Below are positions 1-13,966 of a stretch of 64,000 nucleotides of DNA, piece after piece. How positions within the stretch are numbered: position 1 is the stretch's first letter; each line of letters opens with the position of its first letter. Below the pieces are notes generated by a model that saw nothing but the letters and a program-made list of their open reading frames with translations, searched no databases and was not told where the DNA came from. A program made the position numbers and the translations under genes. The stretch lies in NCBI GenBank assembly GCA_964036155.1, contig OZ038423.1, forward strand, positions 50,297,249 through 50,361,248. Direction: 5' to 3'. The stretch is from Diploscapter coronatus. Taxonomy: Eukaryota; Nematoda; Chromadorea; Rhabditida; Rhabditidae.

Positions 1-1681
1 AGGAAGAAAAGGACAGGAAATGATCGCTGATAGTTGTTAAGCAGGCAGAAATAGAGAGCTCTTCTAAATGAGGACGGCTTTTGATGACAATTCACGTCAT
101 GAAAAATAAAGATAGAGAACTGCTTGATTATAAATAACGCGCTTAATTTTGAATTTCTTCAGAAAAAGTGGCTTAATTTTTCATTTAAAAAACCGCAATG
201 AGAATTCGTTCCTCTTCCTATCAACATCATATTGAAACTTTGAACAAAAATTAGCAAATTCGAAGCAGATCTCATATAAAATGCAGGGTCTGTTAAACTT
301 TTTTTTTCAGTCTTGCATATAAATTTTTTATCAGAGACAAAATAACTGAAGTGAAGAATTTCGACTTTTTCGATAGAAATGAGTCTTAAATACAATGATC
401 GTTTTCATAAAGAAATTTGCAATATTTTTGTTACATGCCGGAATAATGAATTTTGTCCAGACCTAAGACGGACGACCGTCAGAAACCCTTTGCGATTTAC
501 TCCCTACAATATTTCTGTCAGAACTTTGTGTCTCTCAACTAATTTTTCTCAAAATTCATACTGCTCATGACGGTGATATCATAACTATGAGTTATTTCTT
601 GCGACCTACTCCCTATAACTCCTTGTTATCGGACGAAAGTACTCCCTAGATTTGGTTTTGTCGTACTTATGAAACTGTTCACACTTTTGATGCGCCCCTT
701 ATTAAAAATCATATTCTGTTCAAGATCTGTGCGCTGCATTATGCATCGAATTTTCTTGCAAATCAAAATGCCGGTCTAATTGTAAGGGAGTGCCAAAATG
801 TGTTACGATTAAAATAACATTTCGACCACACCTTATCAGTCTGTTCACTTTCTGTCAGAGTGGATATTTTGTCGAATTTTGCCTCTGACTCATTCCACTG
901 CACGCGTCCCTTTGCTAATCTGCGTTTTTAGTTCAAATTGGCTTAACCAAGCGATCAACACTATCACACAAAACTATCAACCATCAATTCGTCAGAATCT
1001 CTGCAAATATTCAAACATTCCGAAGATTTGCGATGCTCGTTCGCACTTGCCCGAGGGAGAATCGAGGAATGCAAGGGGTAGAAGGGGATTAGACGAAGAG
1101 GAAGAGAGGAATCGAGTGCCTGGCAGCTGACAGACAGAATGCAGAACGATCGACGGAAAGAATGATACTCGACCAACTGAACTAGCCTTAGCATACTGTA
1201 ACGAAACGAAGTATTTTCTTTCACACAAACAACGATCGTAGTCAGTAAAACGTCGAATAATTGAATAATTCTATTTCATTTCTAGATGTTTCGATTCTTC
1301 GAATTTAAGTTCTTTTCCTCAATAGCAATGAAATAAATCAATGACGAGAATGTTAGGCAATCGAAAAAGACAACACTATTTTTGGTCCCTACATTTTTAT
1401 GACTGTGAGAAGAACCAGTGAATTTTGGAATAAAGTAAAGTTCTATTACTCGATTGACGCTGCTTACTACTGTATTTGCGTATTTTCATCACCTTGCTGT
1501 TTAGCCAATTTCGTCTTTGCCTTTGAACTTTAAATAAAGAATAGTTATAATCTACTGCTGTTTGACATTTGGCAAAATAACTAGTGTAAATTTCCCGAAA
1601 AGTTCCAGCGACTCTCGCAATTCAACGAATTCATATCTAATTTACTGATTGGAAAAGCATATGCAAAAAAATTCTTCGTAC
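1..1681. other. no recognised exon; probable intron of the leftmost gene
   Basis: No exon with convincing splice sites and protein character was found on either strand. The minus-strand gene to the right ends its last visible exon at 1682 with a donor, so this stretch is probably the intron leading to exons off the left edge. The only local pattern seen is three copies of TACTCCCT at 498, 607 and 640. Confidence 0.5.
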
Positions 1682-4600
1682 CGATTGCTCACGTGGCCTG
1701 CGTCCGGACTTTTTCGGGTTGTCAAATGCAACCATTGAAGGTGTCGGTGTGAAGTCGTTCGGCAGGTAGGGCCTGAATGCGAACTAATGTGGATGCATTT
1801 TCAACTAGAATCAATTTTGATCTGATTCGATTTTTGGAAAGCTTTGGAAACTTCGAAAAATGATGACTCATGTGCTTTTTTCTAATATGGTTAGGAATTA
1901 AAAGAGAAATGCCAACAATAATTGAAAATTATGAGCAATTCAATCGATAAATGAATCGATTGGAATGGAAAGTGGAAGAGAGAAAAGTACCTGCACTGTG
2001 TGTAATTGACGAAAGGCTGGGCGAGAGGGTTGAGTCGACTGGCTGAAATTATCTGATAATCACTCCTGATAAGGAAGGAAGAGCTGAAGAGAGCAAAAAT
2101 TGTAAAGAGAAATGAGAAGGAGAAGGAATATCAACAAAAATACTCACTATCGAAATTACTTAGAGTTGGATTATTGATGATCGGCGATTGCAAAGGCCCG
2201 CTGACTGAAACTGAGGAAGTCGAGTCGGCTGGGGATGGCTGTTGGAGCTAAAGGTTGAGATTTAGAGCGGGATCAATTGAAAATGATTCTTTAAGATCTA
2301 ATTTCGTTTTTATGCACCCTATTTTGATGCTGATACTCATTCTGAACGTTTCGATTGCACATTGATTGTTGTTGTTGCTGTGGATAAGGGAAAGATCCGC
2401 TTGGTAGAGACATCTGGCGATGACATAGTGGGGAATTTTGAGGATTATTAGAACTGGAGGGGAATGGGTCCGTGGGAATGCAGGCGGAACGACTAGAAGT
2501 AGATGTTGAGGTCACTGACACGGAGGGAGAACCAGGGTAGATGATCGAATCGACTGATTGCCGCGGTCGGGCGAAGTGATGATTATGCGCCATAAGCATG
2601 CGCACTGGTTGTCTAGAGAAATGACGGTTTTTAGCAAAAAGATCGATACCAAGTAAGGGCTATTAGCAATGCGACGTCACAAGATAGCAATAGTTTACGA
2701 AGATTTATAATATTTTCCGGAAGATGCGTTACTATTCATAGATTGGTTGATAAGAGAATAGTTGTTAACGAAATTAGTGGTTATGCAAGCAATTACAAAT
2801 TTGGATAGTATGAACGTGTAGAATGTGGTGAACGGCAGAGAGGTTGAATTTGATAGAGGAAACAGAGTCGTAGATGGGAAAAGATGCAGAAAATAAGTAA
2901 ATATTGTGGGACAGAGAAAGAGAACTATTCGAGTGAAGCGAACCGATGACTCAGAGCCGCTGCCTCTGGAACCGGCCATCTCTAACTTTTCCTCTCACTA
3001 TCTCGCCCTTCTCTGCTTCTTCGCCCCTCGCCCCCTCACGTTTCTCAGCTTACTTCCCCTCGCCCTCTCCACTTACTCGCCCATTTTGAAACTCCACAAC
3101 CCGAAACCCGAACCGAACCGCCAAAAATGTTAAATTTGACCCAGAAAAATCTAACTGTCAATTCGGTGATAACTCGGCAGCTTTTCTCGTTGTTTATCCA
3201 GTCGTTGGTTGAACTTTTGCATGGAGAGAAAATGGCGTGAGACACAAACAAAGAGAGAGAAGTAAAAGCTGCCGAAGGGAAAATGTTGCGCACTCGCAGT
3301 CTCAATACAGGGCATGGAACAAATACATATACTCAATAGCAATACCCACGGACAGTTGCAAAACAACCATACGGCAATAGATCGGCAACAGGTAGAGAGG
3401 TTTCGAAATAGCTAGTAGAAATGTTTGGAATTCAGATCAGAATGATGTAAATCATAAATGACTTTGAAATTTCAAATAATTCATGAAGATAAAGCAGGAT
3501 GATTTATCATTTCTCTTACATGTAGGAATGTGATGAGATTGATAAAGTGAACGATATCAGTGATCCTTCCGGAAACTGAGCATTTTCACATGAATCTCTA
3601 CGCAAAGTATAAAATTTTAGGCAAAATGCTTTGCTAGATCACATGAAACGCTTTTATATTGTAGTTTACACATCACTTTTAGTTTAAAATTTTTTTAAAG
3701 TTCTTAGAATCCCCGATACAGTTTACGAAAGTCAAAAATCCGCTTGGCAGCCTAGCGTGAAATATAGGGTTTGAAATAGCTTTTGTTATCTGCGTCATTC
3801 TTTGCAATAGTTTTACACGGAATAGAATAACGCTAGAATAAGCGGCAAACCTCATATCTGCCAGATATTTTGATATTATCAATATTCTAACACATGATCA
3901 GCTATCCTATGAATCAAGAAATACAATACTTACGTTTTTATCTCTAAATTCTGGGTTTAGAGAATTCAATTTTACCGTAACACTTCCACAAAAGAACCTC
4001 ATCATTATTCGACTTTTTTCCTATTTTTGCCCAATAAGACTTCTTTTCCAATTTTCCTGCCTGTTGTTTTGATAATCGATTAAAATTGGTGGAGCTCACT
4101 TCGAAAAATGTTTTGTTTCGAGAGTCGAATAGGAGAAGAGAAGGGAAAACATCTCAACTAATAGAACTATTCCAGAAACCAACATAAGGATTTTAAAATT
4201 GTTGTGTTGATTTGATGAAATAAGAAAGAACGAATGATGCCAGGAAAAAATAAAATCAGAAGTGTGGTTTTCAGGTGTAATTATTGTCAGGTTATTGAAA
4301 TTTTTTTTTTTTGTAAAATTTGGTAAACGAGGAATACTTATCGTTCAATCAAAGACGCATGATTCTTGCGCAGAAAAGAGTTTTGATTTTTCCCTTCGAA
4401 AATTAGCTTCTGTCTCCAACGCTATTTCATTTTGAAGAAGGATAAAGCGGAGCTGTGTGGGTGGAAGCGTTAAGCCGAAAAATAAACTTCGTTAGCTTCT
4501 GTCAGATGGGATAAGTCGTTCTCATAAGTGGCTCTTCCACTTGTCAAAAAATAAAAATGAAAAAAGGAAAATCGTTACCAAATGTCCCCATCCATCGATG

Positions 4601-4869
4601 AGAAACGGGAAATTGTATCCATTAGCGGCTGTATAATTGTAGTAGGGAGAATAGACAGCAGGAGTAGTGCAGTGAGTGGAGGCGAGTTGATGTGCATTGA
4701 TGGCGTTCTCGTCTGTCCTGACAATGACCGAAGTGTGTCCATCCTCCCCAGCATCGAAGTATCCGACCACCGTTGCCGTGTTCGCATCGTTCTGCTCTTC
4801 GGCCACCTGCTGCTGGACAGAGCCCTGTGTCTGTCTCCTGCTCTGTGATTGTTCACTGTTTGCGAACAT
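1682..4869 (-). CDS. N-terminal exons of a probable bZIP (Fos/ATF-like) transcription factor, partial
   Basis: Exons on the minus strand are 4869-4579, a possible 17-nt microexon 3950-3934, 2612-2318, 2247-2148, 2042-1991 and 1772-1682. With the microexon they join in one frame of 282 codons that is still open at a donor at 1682. The product is rich in Gln, Ser, Pro and Asn, with the segment PQQQQQ and Ser/Thr-rich runs typical of transactivation regions. The last visible residues, DNPKKSGRRPREQS, resemble the basic stretch just before the bZIP domain of Fos proteins. The bZIP itself would lie off the window, so the family call is inference from a short flank. Exons 2612-1682 agree in phase and have good acceptors. 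The microexon link is less certain: it has a strong GTAAGT donor and exactly the length needed to repair the phase, but 17 nt can fit by chance. The ATG at 4869 was chosen as the first in frame. The DNA upstream is pyrimidine-rich on this strand. Confidence 0.55.
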
Positions 4870-7800
4870 CGCTGCCTGTCTCCAGCACCGATGATGATTT
4901 ATCAGCCCGACTCACACAGCTGAGTAACACGGCCACGACAAGGGAAACGAGCTGACTGGGCCGTGACCAATCCAGGAGACACCGGGGAAACGTAAGAAAG
5001 GAATGGGAGGAAAAAGGGCAGATGAATACGGAATGTAGGAGGCGACTGACAGATGATCGATTGGGGAAGAGCTCGTAAAATAGGCGAAGACAATTCGGAC
5101 TTTGGCTGTGAGCAAAAGGCGTGACTGATTGATCGGCTGGAAAGGCCTAAAGGACGAATGGAACGAGCAGATACAGTAACCATCTCGGGAAGGCAGGGAA
5201 GGGGAGGGGGGCACAGACCACGCCCACTCTCGGCAAGGAGAAAGGCTGTCGGAGCTCGCGGGAATATCAAAAGGGACAAAGTGTGAAGCAAAGGGATCAG
5301 TGAAGGAATTAGACGAGCCGTGTTGGCTGATAGACTAATTCCTGCTAATACCCTAATGCTCAAATGGTCATGGATAGGTCGGATCGGTCAGCGATATTTA
5401 CGGATCTGATAAACAAATAGAGGAGGGGATAGGTGTCGATATGATGGGCAGGCAGCTTCCTCCTTCCAAGTAATTTTTGAATCTCTTTAGACGACGGTAG
5501 GAATTTAGCATTTTAGCAGAATCGGAGAAATTGTACACTTCTAAAACTTGAAATGTGGTGGAGTAAAAAATCGAAGCAGCTAGTGACGAATGGAGCAAAC
5601 GAGCAGAAGAAATGCAGAATGTGGAATGCAGCAAAATAGGCGGCAGGGTTGATTGATTCATTCACATCGATTCATCGATTCTGATTCAGCCCACAGCCAA
5701 CATTTATGCTCTCCAAGCACACCTTCGCTCTGTCACTCTTATGACTGCTGCCCTTTTTATCATTTTACTCACGAATGCGGCTCAGATTCATAACTTGAAA
5801 TTTTTGCTAAACGCAGGAATTCTTACGAGATTCTTCAGTGATTTTTGCACAATTAGGCACTCATTCGCAAGATTCGCTATTTAAATTTGTGATACGATAT
5901 CTCTTCCCCACCGCATCTACCGATACATATTATTGACCACATACAGTTTGCTTCACGTCTCCCTTTCTCTCCTTATTTCTTCTTCTGCTGACTCATTTCT
6001 CCCTTAGGATATTCTTATTTTCTGCATCTTTTCCTTTACTTTCTCTCCACGCTATTTTCCAGTCTTTTCAAATGTCTTGCCCACTGTCGAAATGTCAGAA
6101 CAATGGATGCCGTTTTGGTTCTGCTGCTCTGTACAAAATAGGAATTCATTTCTACAACAGGATAGAAGGCTCCATATATTGTCTTGTTTTGTGACGATTT
6201 CTCGATCCGTGCAAAATGTGCACTGGTGCATTGCAAAACTTCTAATATGATAAAATTTATCACCAGATTTTATGTAGGATTATTAGCTATCATGGCAGTA
6301 TCAAATAACAGTAAAAAAGAAATTGAAAAACTTGCACTAGTGCGTTAAAATGGACGGCTAAATTTTCGAGGAGTGGAATAGCAATGCGCACTCTTGTCGT
6401 AAAAATGCCACTGCCAGCTGAAAACTGAATATTTCTGTGATTCTTTCAATACTTTTCCGTCAAATGTGATATCATATTGAGGCATTGCATAAGTACTCTA
6501 CGATAATATGAAAATTTGGAAATCAATTGCACCAATCCGCATTTTGCGTGTAGAATTATCTTAAAATCCAATATAGCGATTTTAGAAAATCGAATGCACA
6601 ATTTTTGCATAATCGCTTCATAAAAGTTGCTTCGAGTTCATTGATGAGTCGAAAATGTTACCAAACTTGACCCGATTCGACCACTTTTAAAATTTTTAGA
6701 TATATGATGTGAAAGTCCATACGTTAGCGGTATTAATACAGAAAACCCTATTTGGGTTCGCTGAATACAAATAAAGCTAGTAGACCCGCTACGAACTTAT
6801 GGACCAACCCAATACGTTATTTTAGCAGCAGAAGTGAAATCATTTTTCTAACCAATTTGTGATTTTTCAAATTTTAAATGGCGGGAAGTCTGACAAAAAC
6901 AGCTATGGCGCTTTTACTCGGCAAAGCACTGCGAAGACGATGAAAAAGTTGCTGGGAAAGTGGAAAAAGGAATGCGAGAGTCTTTCTTTCGAAAATTTTA
7001 TGAAATCATGCAGGCTTAGCAGTAAAATTACAAATTTCGCTAATTAATATGATATTTCTACAAATTAGTCCATGAAAAGTAGATTTCATGATTGACAATT
7101 TAGTTATCTATGAACCATTCGAGTTGAAGATAATGCACAAAAATTGTAATTTTCAAATGGCTAATTATTGAAAATCCTATCAAAGCAAAGAACTTCCAAT
7201 ACAATCTCAGATAATAATATTTGAACTTCTTCATTTCCTCATTCTCGAATATCGTAATCTTTACACTACCTAATGTGATAAGCAATACAAAGCTTTCCAA
7301 CATGATGCAAATAATATTCTCACGAAAAATGGGATAGGTAGCGTGAGACAAAGAGCCAGGCATGTTCTGATAAAAACTTGTAGATGCTTTTCACCGCTTC
7401 TTGCAATTTTCTATAAATGTTGAAAATTTGTAGTAAACCTTCAGTTGCTTAATGCACAAAGGAATTTGAAAACAAAATGCTACAAACTATTAATATAAAA
7501 TGTCATATCATTGCTCTGTCTAAATTGGGAATATTACGTATTTTAATTCGATTTTTTCCTGAAATAATCGAAGCCGAAAATTTTGCAGATATTATTAGAA
7601 TAGTTGCATTTGCATGTTTTTATGACTCTTCTCTAGAAATAGTTTCGCTTATTTTAGGCGTTAGCAACGAGAAAGATATTTGTTTCCACTCATAAAAGTA
7701 TAATTTCAAACGTTTGCAGCCGAATTTAGCGGCTGAGATTTTCAACATTTAACTAGATACAGATTTCGTGCATCGAAAGTGATGTGTTTCGCTTGAAAGA

Positions 7801-10800
7801 CTATTCATTAGCTACATAATGAGTGTTTGTATCTTTGCATACTTAGGAGTTCTCAAGTGGATATGACGAGTCTCATTGTTGGATAAATTTTTGCACATAA
7901 AAGGTGATCTGGGTTGTAAATAAGCTTTTCGTGAAGAACAAATAAAAAAGAAAATTCCCTGACTGAAAAAAACCGTCACCCAAAACGAACATTTTCGCAA
8001 ATAAAATATTGCTTGTGGTTGATTGTGTGCGACTATTTTGTCTTGATTTCTTGCACAAAGCCATTTTATCAGGTTTATCGTCGATCTAGATGGGGTTTTT
8101 GAGGCATTAAGGGTTTGAAGGGTACTTCCTTTCAAAGTTTTTGGTTTCAAACTGCCACAAACGCATTTTTGCACAGGAGCAGAGCTTGAAGACTCTATGC
8201 ATGTTTGCCTAATTGGATCATGTAATCACAGATTATTTCCTTTTCGATGTCATTTTGATAAAATATTTGTAAAAATATAGAAACAGAAAAGCGCATGAAG
8301 GGAATAGATGAAAGACAGAGGCAAAGACAACGAAGGAAAACTCGCCAAACAGATTAGGGGATTAAATAAATCGCACAAATCTTTTGATACACATCAAGGC
8401 AAGACATATATTTGACAAATTGCAAGGAAACGGGGCAAATCCCGAAATAACCAGGTATTTGATAGGATTCAGCACGAAGGGAGAGCACAAATTAGTTAAG
8501 CCAGCTATTGTCACATGAAAATATCACTCTCTTGTGATTAGCGAAATCCTTATGCATAGCATAAGAATTTAGATTAGAAGAAAATAAAAGTTAATGCAGC
8601 AATGTTCCAATTTACAACAGGAATAATTTGAAAATATCAAACGCAGAGAAGTCTTATTTGCATTTGTACGCAATATTATGAATTCTAATGACTAGACAAG
8701 TAATAAGGCGCATAACTGAAGACAATTTAGGAGTAAATAATACTAAGGATAAATTATGGTTTCGTAGATAAAGTTTTTACAAAAAGAATATGTTAAGATA
8801 GAATACCCTTGCCAAAAATAAGATCTTGCAAAATAGAGCATATTGTAAGTGGTCCTTTTATAAGTACAAGAATAATCAAGTTAATTTGTGGCTAAATTAT
8901 GTGAAATTGAAGATAAAAACACCGAAGTTCTACTAGAATATCATCGGCTAATATTATGCTTGGCTCATTAGTAACTCTCGGCTCTAGTGGATCAGGGATG
9001 ACTCATTCTGCCGTTTTGCAGCTTCTGCAGTCTTTTTTTTTAATATCCAACGGCAATCACTAATCTCTTATTTCCTTTTTCCTTTTGTATCCTCCACTCT
9101 TGTGCCTACCTTATCCAAATTGAAATTAAAGTCGCCGACACTTTGCACTGCGGCTAGCATTAAAGTTTGAAGAGGGTCCATGAAAAATTTCAAATTAAGC
9201 AAATTGATGAAAAATCAGCGAGTAATAGAATAATTAGACTAGACTGCGATCAATACTGTGATGTATAGTTAGATAATCATATTATTGGAATAAGATGTGA
9301 TGCCGGATAATGAGTTTTATGCAAACATACGACAGACTACCTTTGAACTATCAGGCTTTTTCTTCTAGAAGATAAAACAGATGAGTGAGCAAATTTACAT
9401 TCGACATTAGAGAAGTTGCAAAAGGAAGGCGGGCCTGACATAGCCATAGCGCTAAAAAGAGTAAGGAGTGAAAAATGAACAAGCGACGAGCATGGGCTAA
9501 TGAGCAAACGATGAGTAAGCGAACTTGCAAAAATGACAGATCTGGAAACTTGAATAATATCTGCTAAATTTAGCAAGGATGTTAAACTTAGCGTGAACTT
9601 ATAAAATAAACCTCGAAAAATATCGTAATAATTGCACGGACAATTATACAGCAATACGACTATTGAACGAGAAAAATGAGGCTCAAAATTACGAGAAATG
9701 AACGAACGAATATTCTAGAGAAGAGCAATAATAATTTTCGTAAAATAGTGCAATAATGGAAATTGGAAGAACTTCCAAGTTATAGTAAACATGGTCGGCA
9801 AAAGTACGACATCACAAGACGAATGTTATCTTTCACAATGCATACGAGTAAATGCGAAAACTGTTGATTGTACAATTCATAAAATTTCCAAATGAACCCC
9901 CAAAATAAAATGAACCTGCAAATTCGTTGATCTATTTTGCTCTTCTTATTCTTTCTTACTTTCTTTTCCTTTCTTCACAAATTCACATTCCCAGCTGCAC
10001 TGAATTCGCGCATTTTGCCAATAAAACTTGGTAATACAAAGATGAGAAAGGAAGCAGACAGATATGAAATATTTCCAAAGTGCACAATTCATAGACGAAA
10101 GTTAGGAAGTAAAGAATACCTATTGACACGGGTTTTATAGACGAAAATTCAATTTAGCTATTTAAAACTGCGAAAGATAAAAGACTTAGCTTCATCCATT
10201 AAAATTCAATGAAAGCGCTTTGTCAGTTGTATAGTGATACAGATTATTCATTTCGTTGCCTTCGAAGAGAAAGGAAGTATTGTAGTGGAGAAACGAAGTG
10301 AAAATGAAAATTTGAATTATTGCATTATTGTATTATGATTTTAGGATTAGTGAAGACGGCAAATACGCAATGCAATTAACAAAAGTCAATTCGAAATCCT
10401 CATGATAAGATTATCTCTTCAAGCTCTTTAAATATCCTCTCAAAGTTGACAACACACCGCAGATGACCATAACTTCGCATAGGATGAATCGTTTTGCAAA
10501 ATTAAAAAAATTAGAATCTGGAATATGGACTTTCAGAAAAGATAACTTTTGATATTCTGCGATCTTTAACAAAGATGAACTTGTGGTCTCTAGAATTTGC
10601 AGAGATTTTACATTATTGAAATTGTCGTTATATCCGTATATTTGGGCTAAAGAATTTAGCTAATCTATGAATCACTTTGACATCGAATTATAAGAGCTAG
10701 CTCATCAGCTTTAAATATTGTTTGCAAGAAAATGAATGCCAAATCTGACGTCACAATGAGAGATTTCAACTGATATTCTATAAAGTTTAGCGATCTAAAT

Positions 10801-13800
10801 TATTTACATACTTGAAAATTTCTCCAGTTCATTTCTCTACATTCTATCGATTTGAAATATGAATCAAAATGGATTAGCCAGCGACGCAATATTTTGCTCG
10901 ACTTTGAGAATAAAACAAACAGAACTGCGCGTCTGAAAATACGGTTCTAATGGCGCAAAAACTCTGCTAACAGAGGTCATGTGACAGAAAATATAGCATC
11001 ATTTGAATTGCACGATTGTATGATCCTATGATCAGCTGGAAATTCACACGGGTGATGATCAAAATTGAACTGGTTGTGAGATCTTGTGCATGTAAAATTA
11101 TTCGAAGACGCTCAGAATGAATATTTTTGAACAGGGGGTTATTTTGAGGTCTAGAAAACTAACCTCCTTACTGCTCGATCGAACTGTTGTGTTCTGACTG
11201 GCAATTAACTATATTTTTCAAATAACTAAGCAGTTATTGCCGGCCTGAAATATATTCAAATTTACAGTTGTAAAATAGCGAATATGGGCACAAAACTGCG
11301 AAGAATGAGATGAAATGAATGGATTCTCATAAGGTATGGAATAAGGAAAGGGGAGATAAAAATAAGCAGAGGAAGGGGAGATAGGAGAAGATAAAGGGGA
11401 ACTATGAAAGGCAGGTTTACAAAAGGAAAAGCAAATAGTGATTGAATGGGCGAAGAGAGGAATAAGGAGAAATGAAGGCAGGAAAGATAGAGCCATGAAA
11501 CTGCAAAACTGCGCAGTTCAAGAGGAAATATCGAATCGACATACAACCCACACACACATAACAGTTCAATAGCCCAACAACACAGAATACAACCACCAAC
11601 CAGCCATTTGGCTATTAAAGACAGTCAAAGTAGGCCTAAATAGTGGCAAAACAAAACAATTACTGAATTCAGATGAGAAAACGTCATTTTACTCAATTTC
11701 AGCTGCATGAATTAGAATTAGAAAAAAATGAAAGAAAAAGTGAAAATCAATGAATATCAAGGGAAAACTAAGAAGAATGGGTAAGAGTAAAATGATAAAG
11801 TAAGAACACTACAACAATTCTCAGGAAAAAAAACATTCTTTTCGCGAGTCAAGAGTTATTGAATTATGGGAAAGTTTGAAGGCATTTATGAATGGAAAAG
11901 GTGCGTGAAAAAACGTGAAAATGTGCAGATAATTGAGTAGACGATTCGAGAATTGCGAGTTTTTGTCGAGGAAAACCACGTTTCGATTGAAGAATGGAAG
12001 TGGCAAGTTTTGGTGGATCGATCGATTAAATCGCAACGGCACGGCGTATTTGACGCAGAAGAAAAACGACAAAGATTTGGACAAACCGCTCTACTCTTCC
12101 CTTCTCTTCGTTCTTCGAAACACATAAATCGATACGGCCTGCTGCGGCTGGCGGCTGGCAAACGAGGTAAAGAGAGGTTGCATTCTATGAAATAAGGCAG
12201 AGGCTAACAAAGCGATGAGATACCATCATAAACATAACTATCGATTATAAACTGTAACAATAGTCGTGATCTAAACTTGCAAAAGTACGAGCTCATTAAT
12301 CATTGTTTATGAAAACGATATTATTTTCGTTATGAGTACGAATATCATTACAAAACATCTGCCACGTATTTTTTTTAAATGAGCGGAAATATAGACTAGT
12401 GAAACTAAAATCGCTAAATTTACCTGAGATTGTGTTGAAAATGCCTTGTAATATCTAATCTCTCTCTAAGGTTTCGCAAATAAAGATTAATGAAATAAAA
12501 TTGCGTAATGTTCGACATCCTGAAAGAGCTAAGAGGGATGCTCGAATGAGTCCTGATATTTGGAAGGTAGAGGAATGTTTTGCTGATCGAGCGAACTGAT
12601 AGACGTGTTCAAGAAATCGAGGACGAAGAATGGGGAATATTGCCGAGTTATGTGAATTGTGACTGCGAAAGACGAGAGCAACGAGACAGGACAGGAGAAA
12701 CAAGAGCGGTCCGGCTACAAAGTACAGGCACAAAAACGGAAAGACGAGAAAGTGTTAGAATCAGAAATAGATAAATAGAAAAGAGAATAAGATGTATGAT
12801 AATCGATGTCAGAATTCGCGTAGCTTTATTAAACGGGGGGAAAATCTGGTTGAAAATAGAAGCGTCGAGAAATCATGAGATCATAGAAATGAAGGAATGC
12901 ATGAGATATGGATAAACAGATGGAATCATTTGACAGTTTCTAAGAAATACGACCGGAAGAAATTGAAAATGAAGATATATTCAATAGATCAAAGACAGGG
13001 TTGATCTGATGAACTGAATGAACACACGTGACTCTGACTGATTCGACCTCCTCGCCACAATCATCCACCAACTGGGAGGGAGGGAGACTCGCGCATTCAA
13101 ACAGCCGAAAACAGACAACAGAAGAATCGAGAGAAACTGCGCCAAGAGAGGAGATTACGTCATTTGGAAAGAGACAGACAAGAGGTGGGGAGACGACAGA
13201 CACGCAGACAGCGCTGAGTCATCGATTCGTAGAGAGCTGAAATAGAACGAAGCAAGTAGAGAGTGCAGACGGGAAGGGCATTGCGAAATAGACGAGAATA
13301 GAAGAGATTGTTGAAACGCCCCTACACCCTTTCTCTTTTATTATAAGCTAATAGTTTATATTTTATTTCATGTCAAAATATTTGGTAAACGGTCCACAAA
13401 CAAAGAAACTCGATAGGCAATTTGATATACGACACAATTTCGATGAAACGTCACAGACGACGTAGAGAGGTAATCGATATGAACAATCACATGACACCTC
13501 GACTTGGGGCAGATCAATCGATACAGCAGCAGAAACCGCCAGAATACGAAGAACAGCAGAGGAATGGGAGATAATGGCTGAAGCGAACGAGGAAGGGGGT
13601 TATCTGGAAAACTACGAATATCACACGTTTCATTAATTGCGATTTTGACTCGTTTCGATGACTTTCGATTTATTTTTGTCGTTTTTTTAGAAAAATGATT
13701 ATTTTTCAGGAGCTTCTAGTTAATTATTCAATTTTAAATGATGGGGACCATGGCAAAGGACGATACATCTCCATTTGTAGGTCACATGATTTTATGTTAA

Positions 13801-13960
13801 TCTTTGGACATTCGGAAAATCATGCAATGTTATTACTAGAAAAAAAGGTCTGTATTTGGAAAGAGACTAGAAAAAGGTTTTAGCTCTGAATACTAGTTCT
13901 TGACTTTGTGAGATGGATGAATATCAAAATTGCCTAGATCTTTAAATGGTGATCTTTCAG
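4870..13960. other. gene-poor 9 kb region
   Basis: No gene could be supported here on either strand. 4900-5300 is purine-rich on the plus strand and looks like the upstream region of the minus-strand gene starting at 4869. 11220-11600 and 11880-13300 are similar purine-rich blocks and could be further minus-strand promoters. One copy of a dispersed repeat lies at 6183-6465. Short open frames here are low-complexity (FSLP- or RE-rich), with no splice-site or domain support. Confidence 0.5.
6183..6465 (+). repeat. dispersed repeat family A, copy 1
   Basis: This stretch aligns along its whole length with 15344-15620 in the same orientation. Both begin CTTGTTT, share GTGCA(C/T)TGGTGCATT-like text, then TAGGATTATT, ACAGTAAA and TTTCTGTGAT in the same order. 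Neither copy has a long open frame. No terminal inverted repeat or target duplication was recognised, so the class of element is unknown. Confidence 0.75.
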
Positions 13961-13966
13961 CCATCG

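Noticed and set aside
4902..5363. 153-codon open frame on the minus strand
   Set aside because: Low-complexity Leu/Ser/Pro reading of a purine-rich plus strand just upstream of another gene start; no family resemblance.
12580..13240. Charged open frames on the plus strand at 12.6 and 13.0 kb
   Set aside because: They are Arg/Glu/Thr-rich readings of purine-rich DNA, with no introns, domains or start context.
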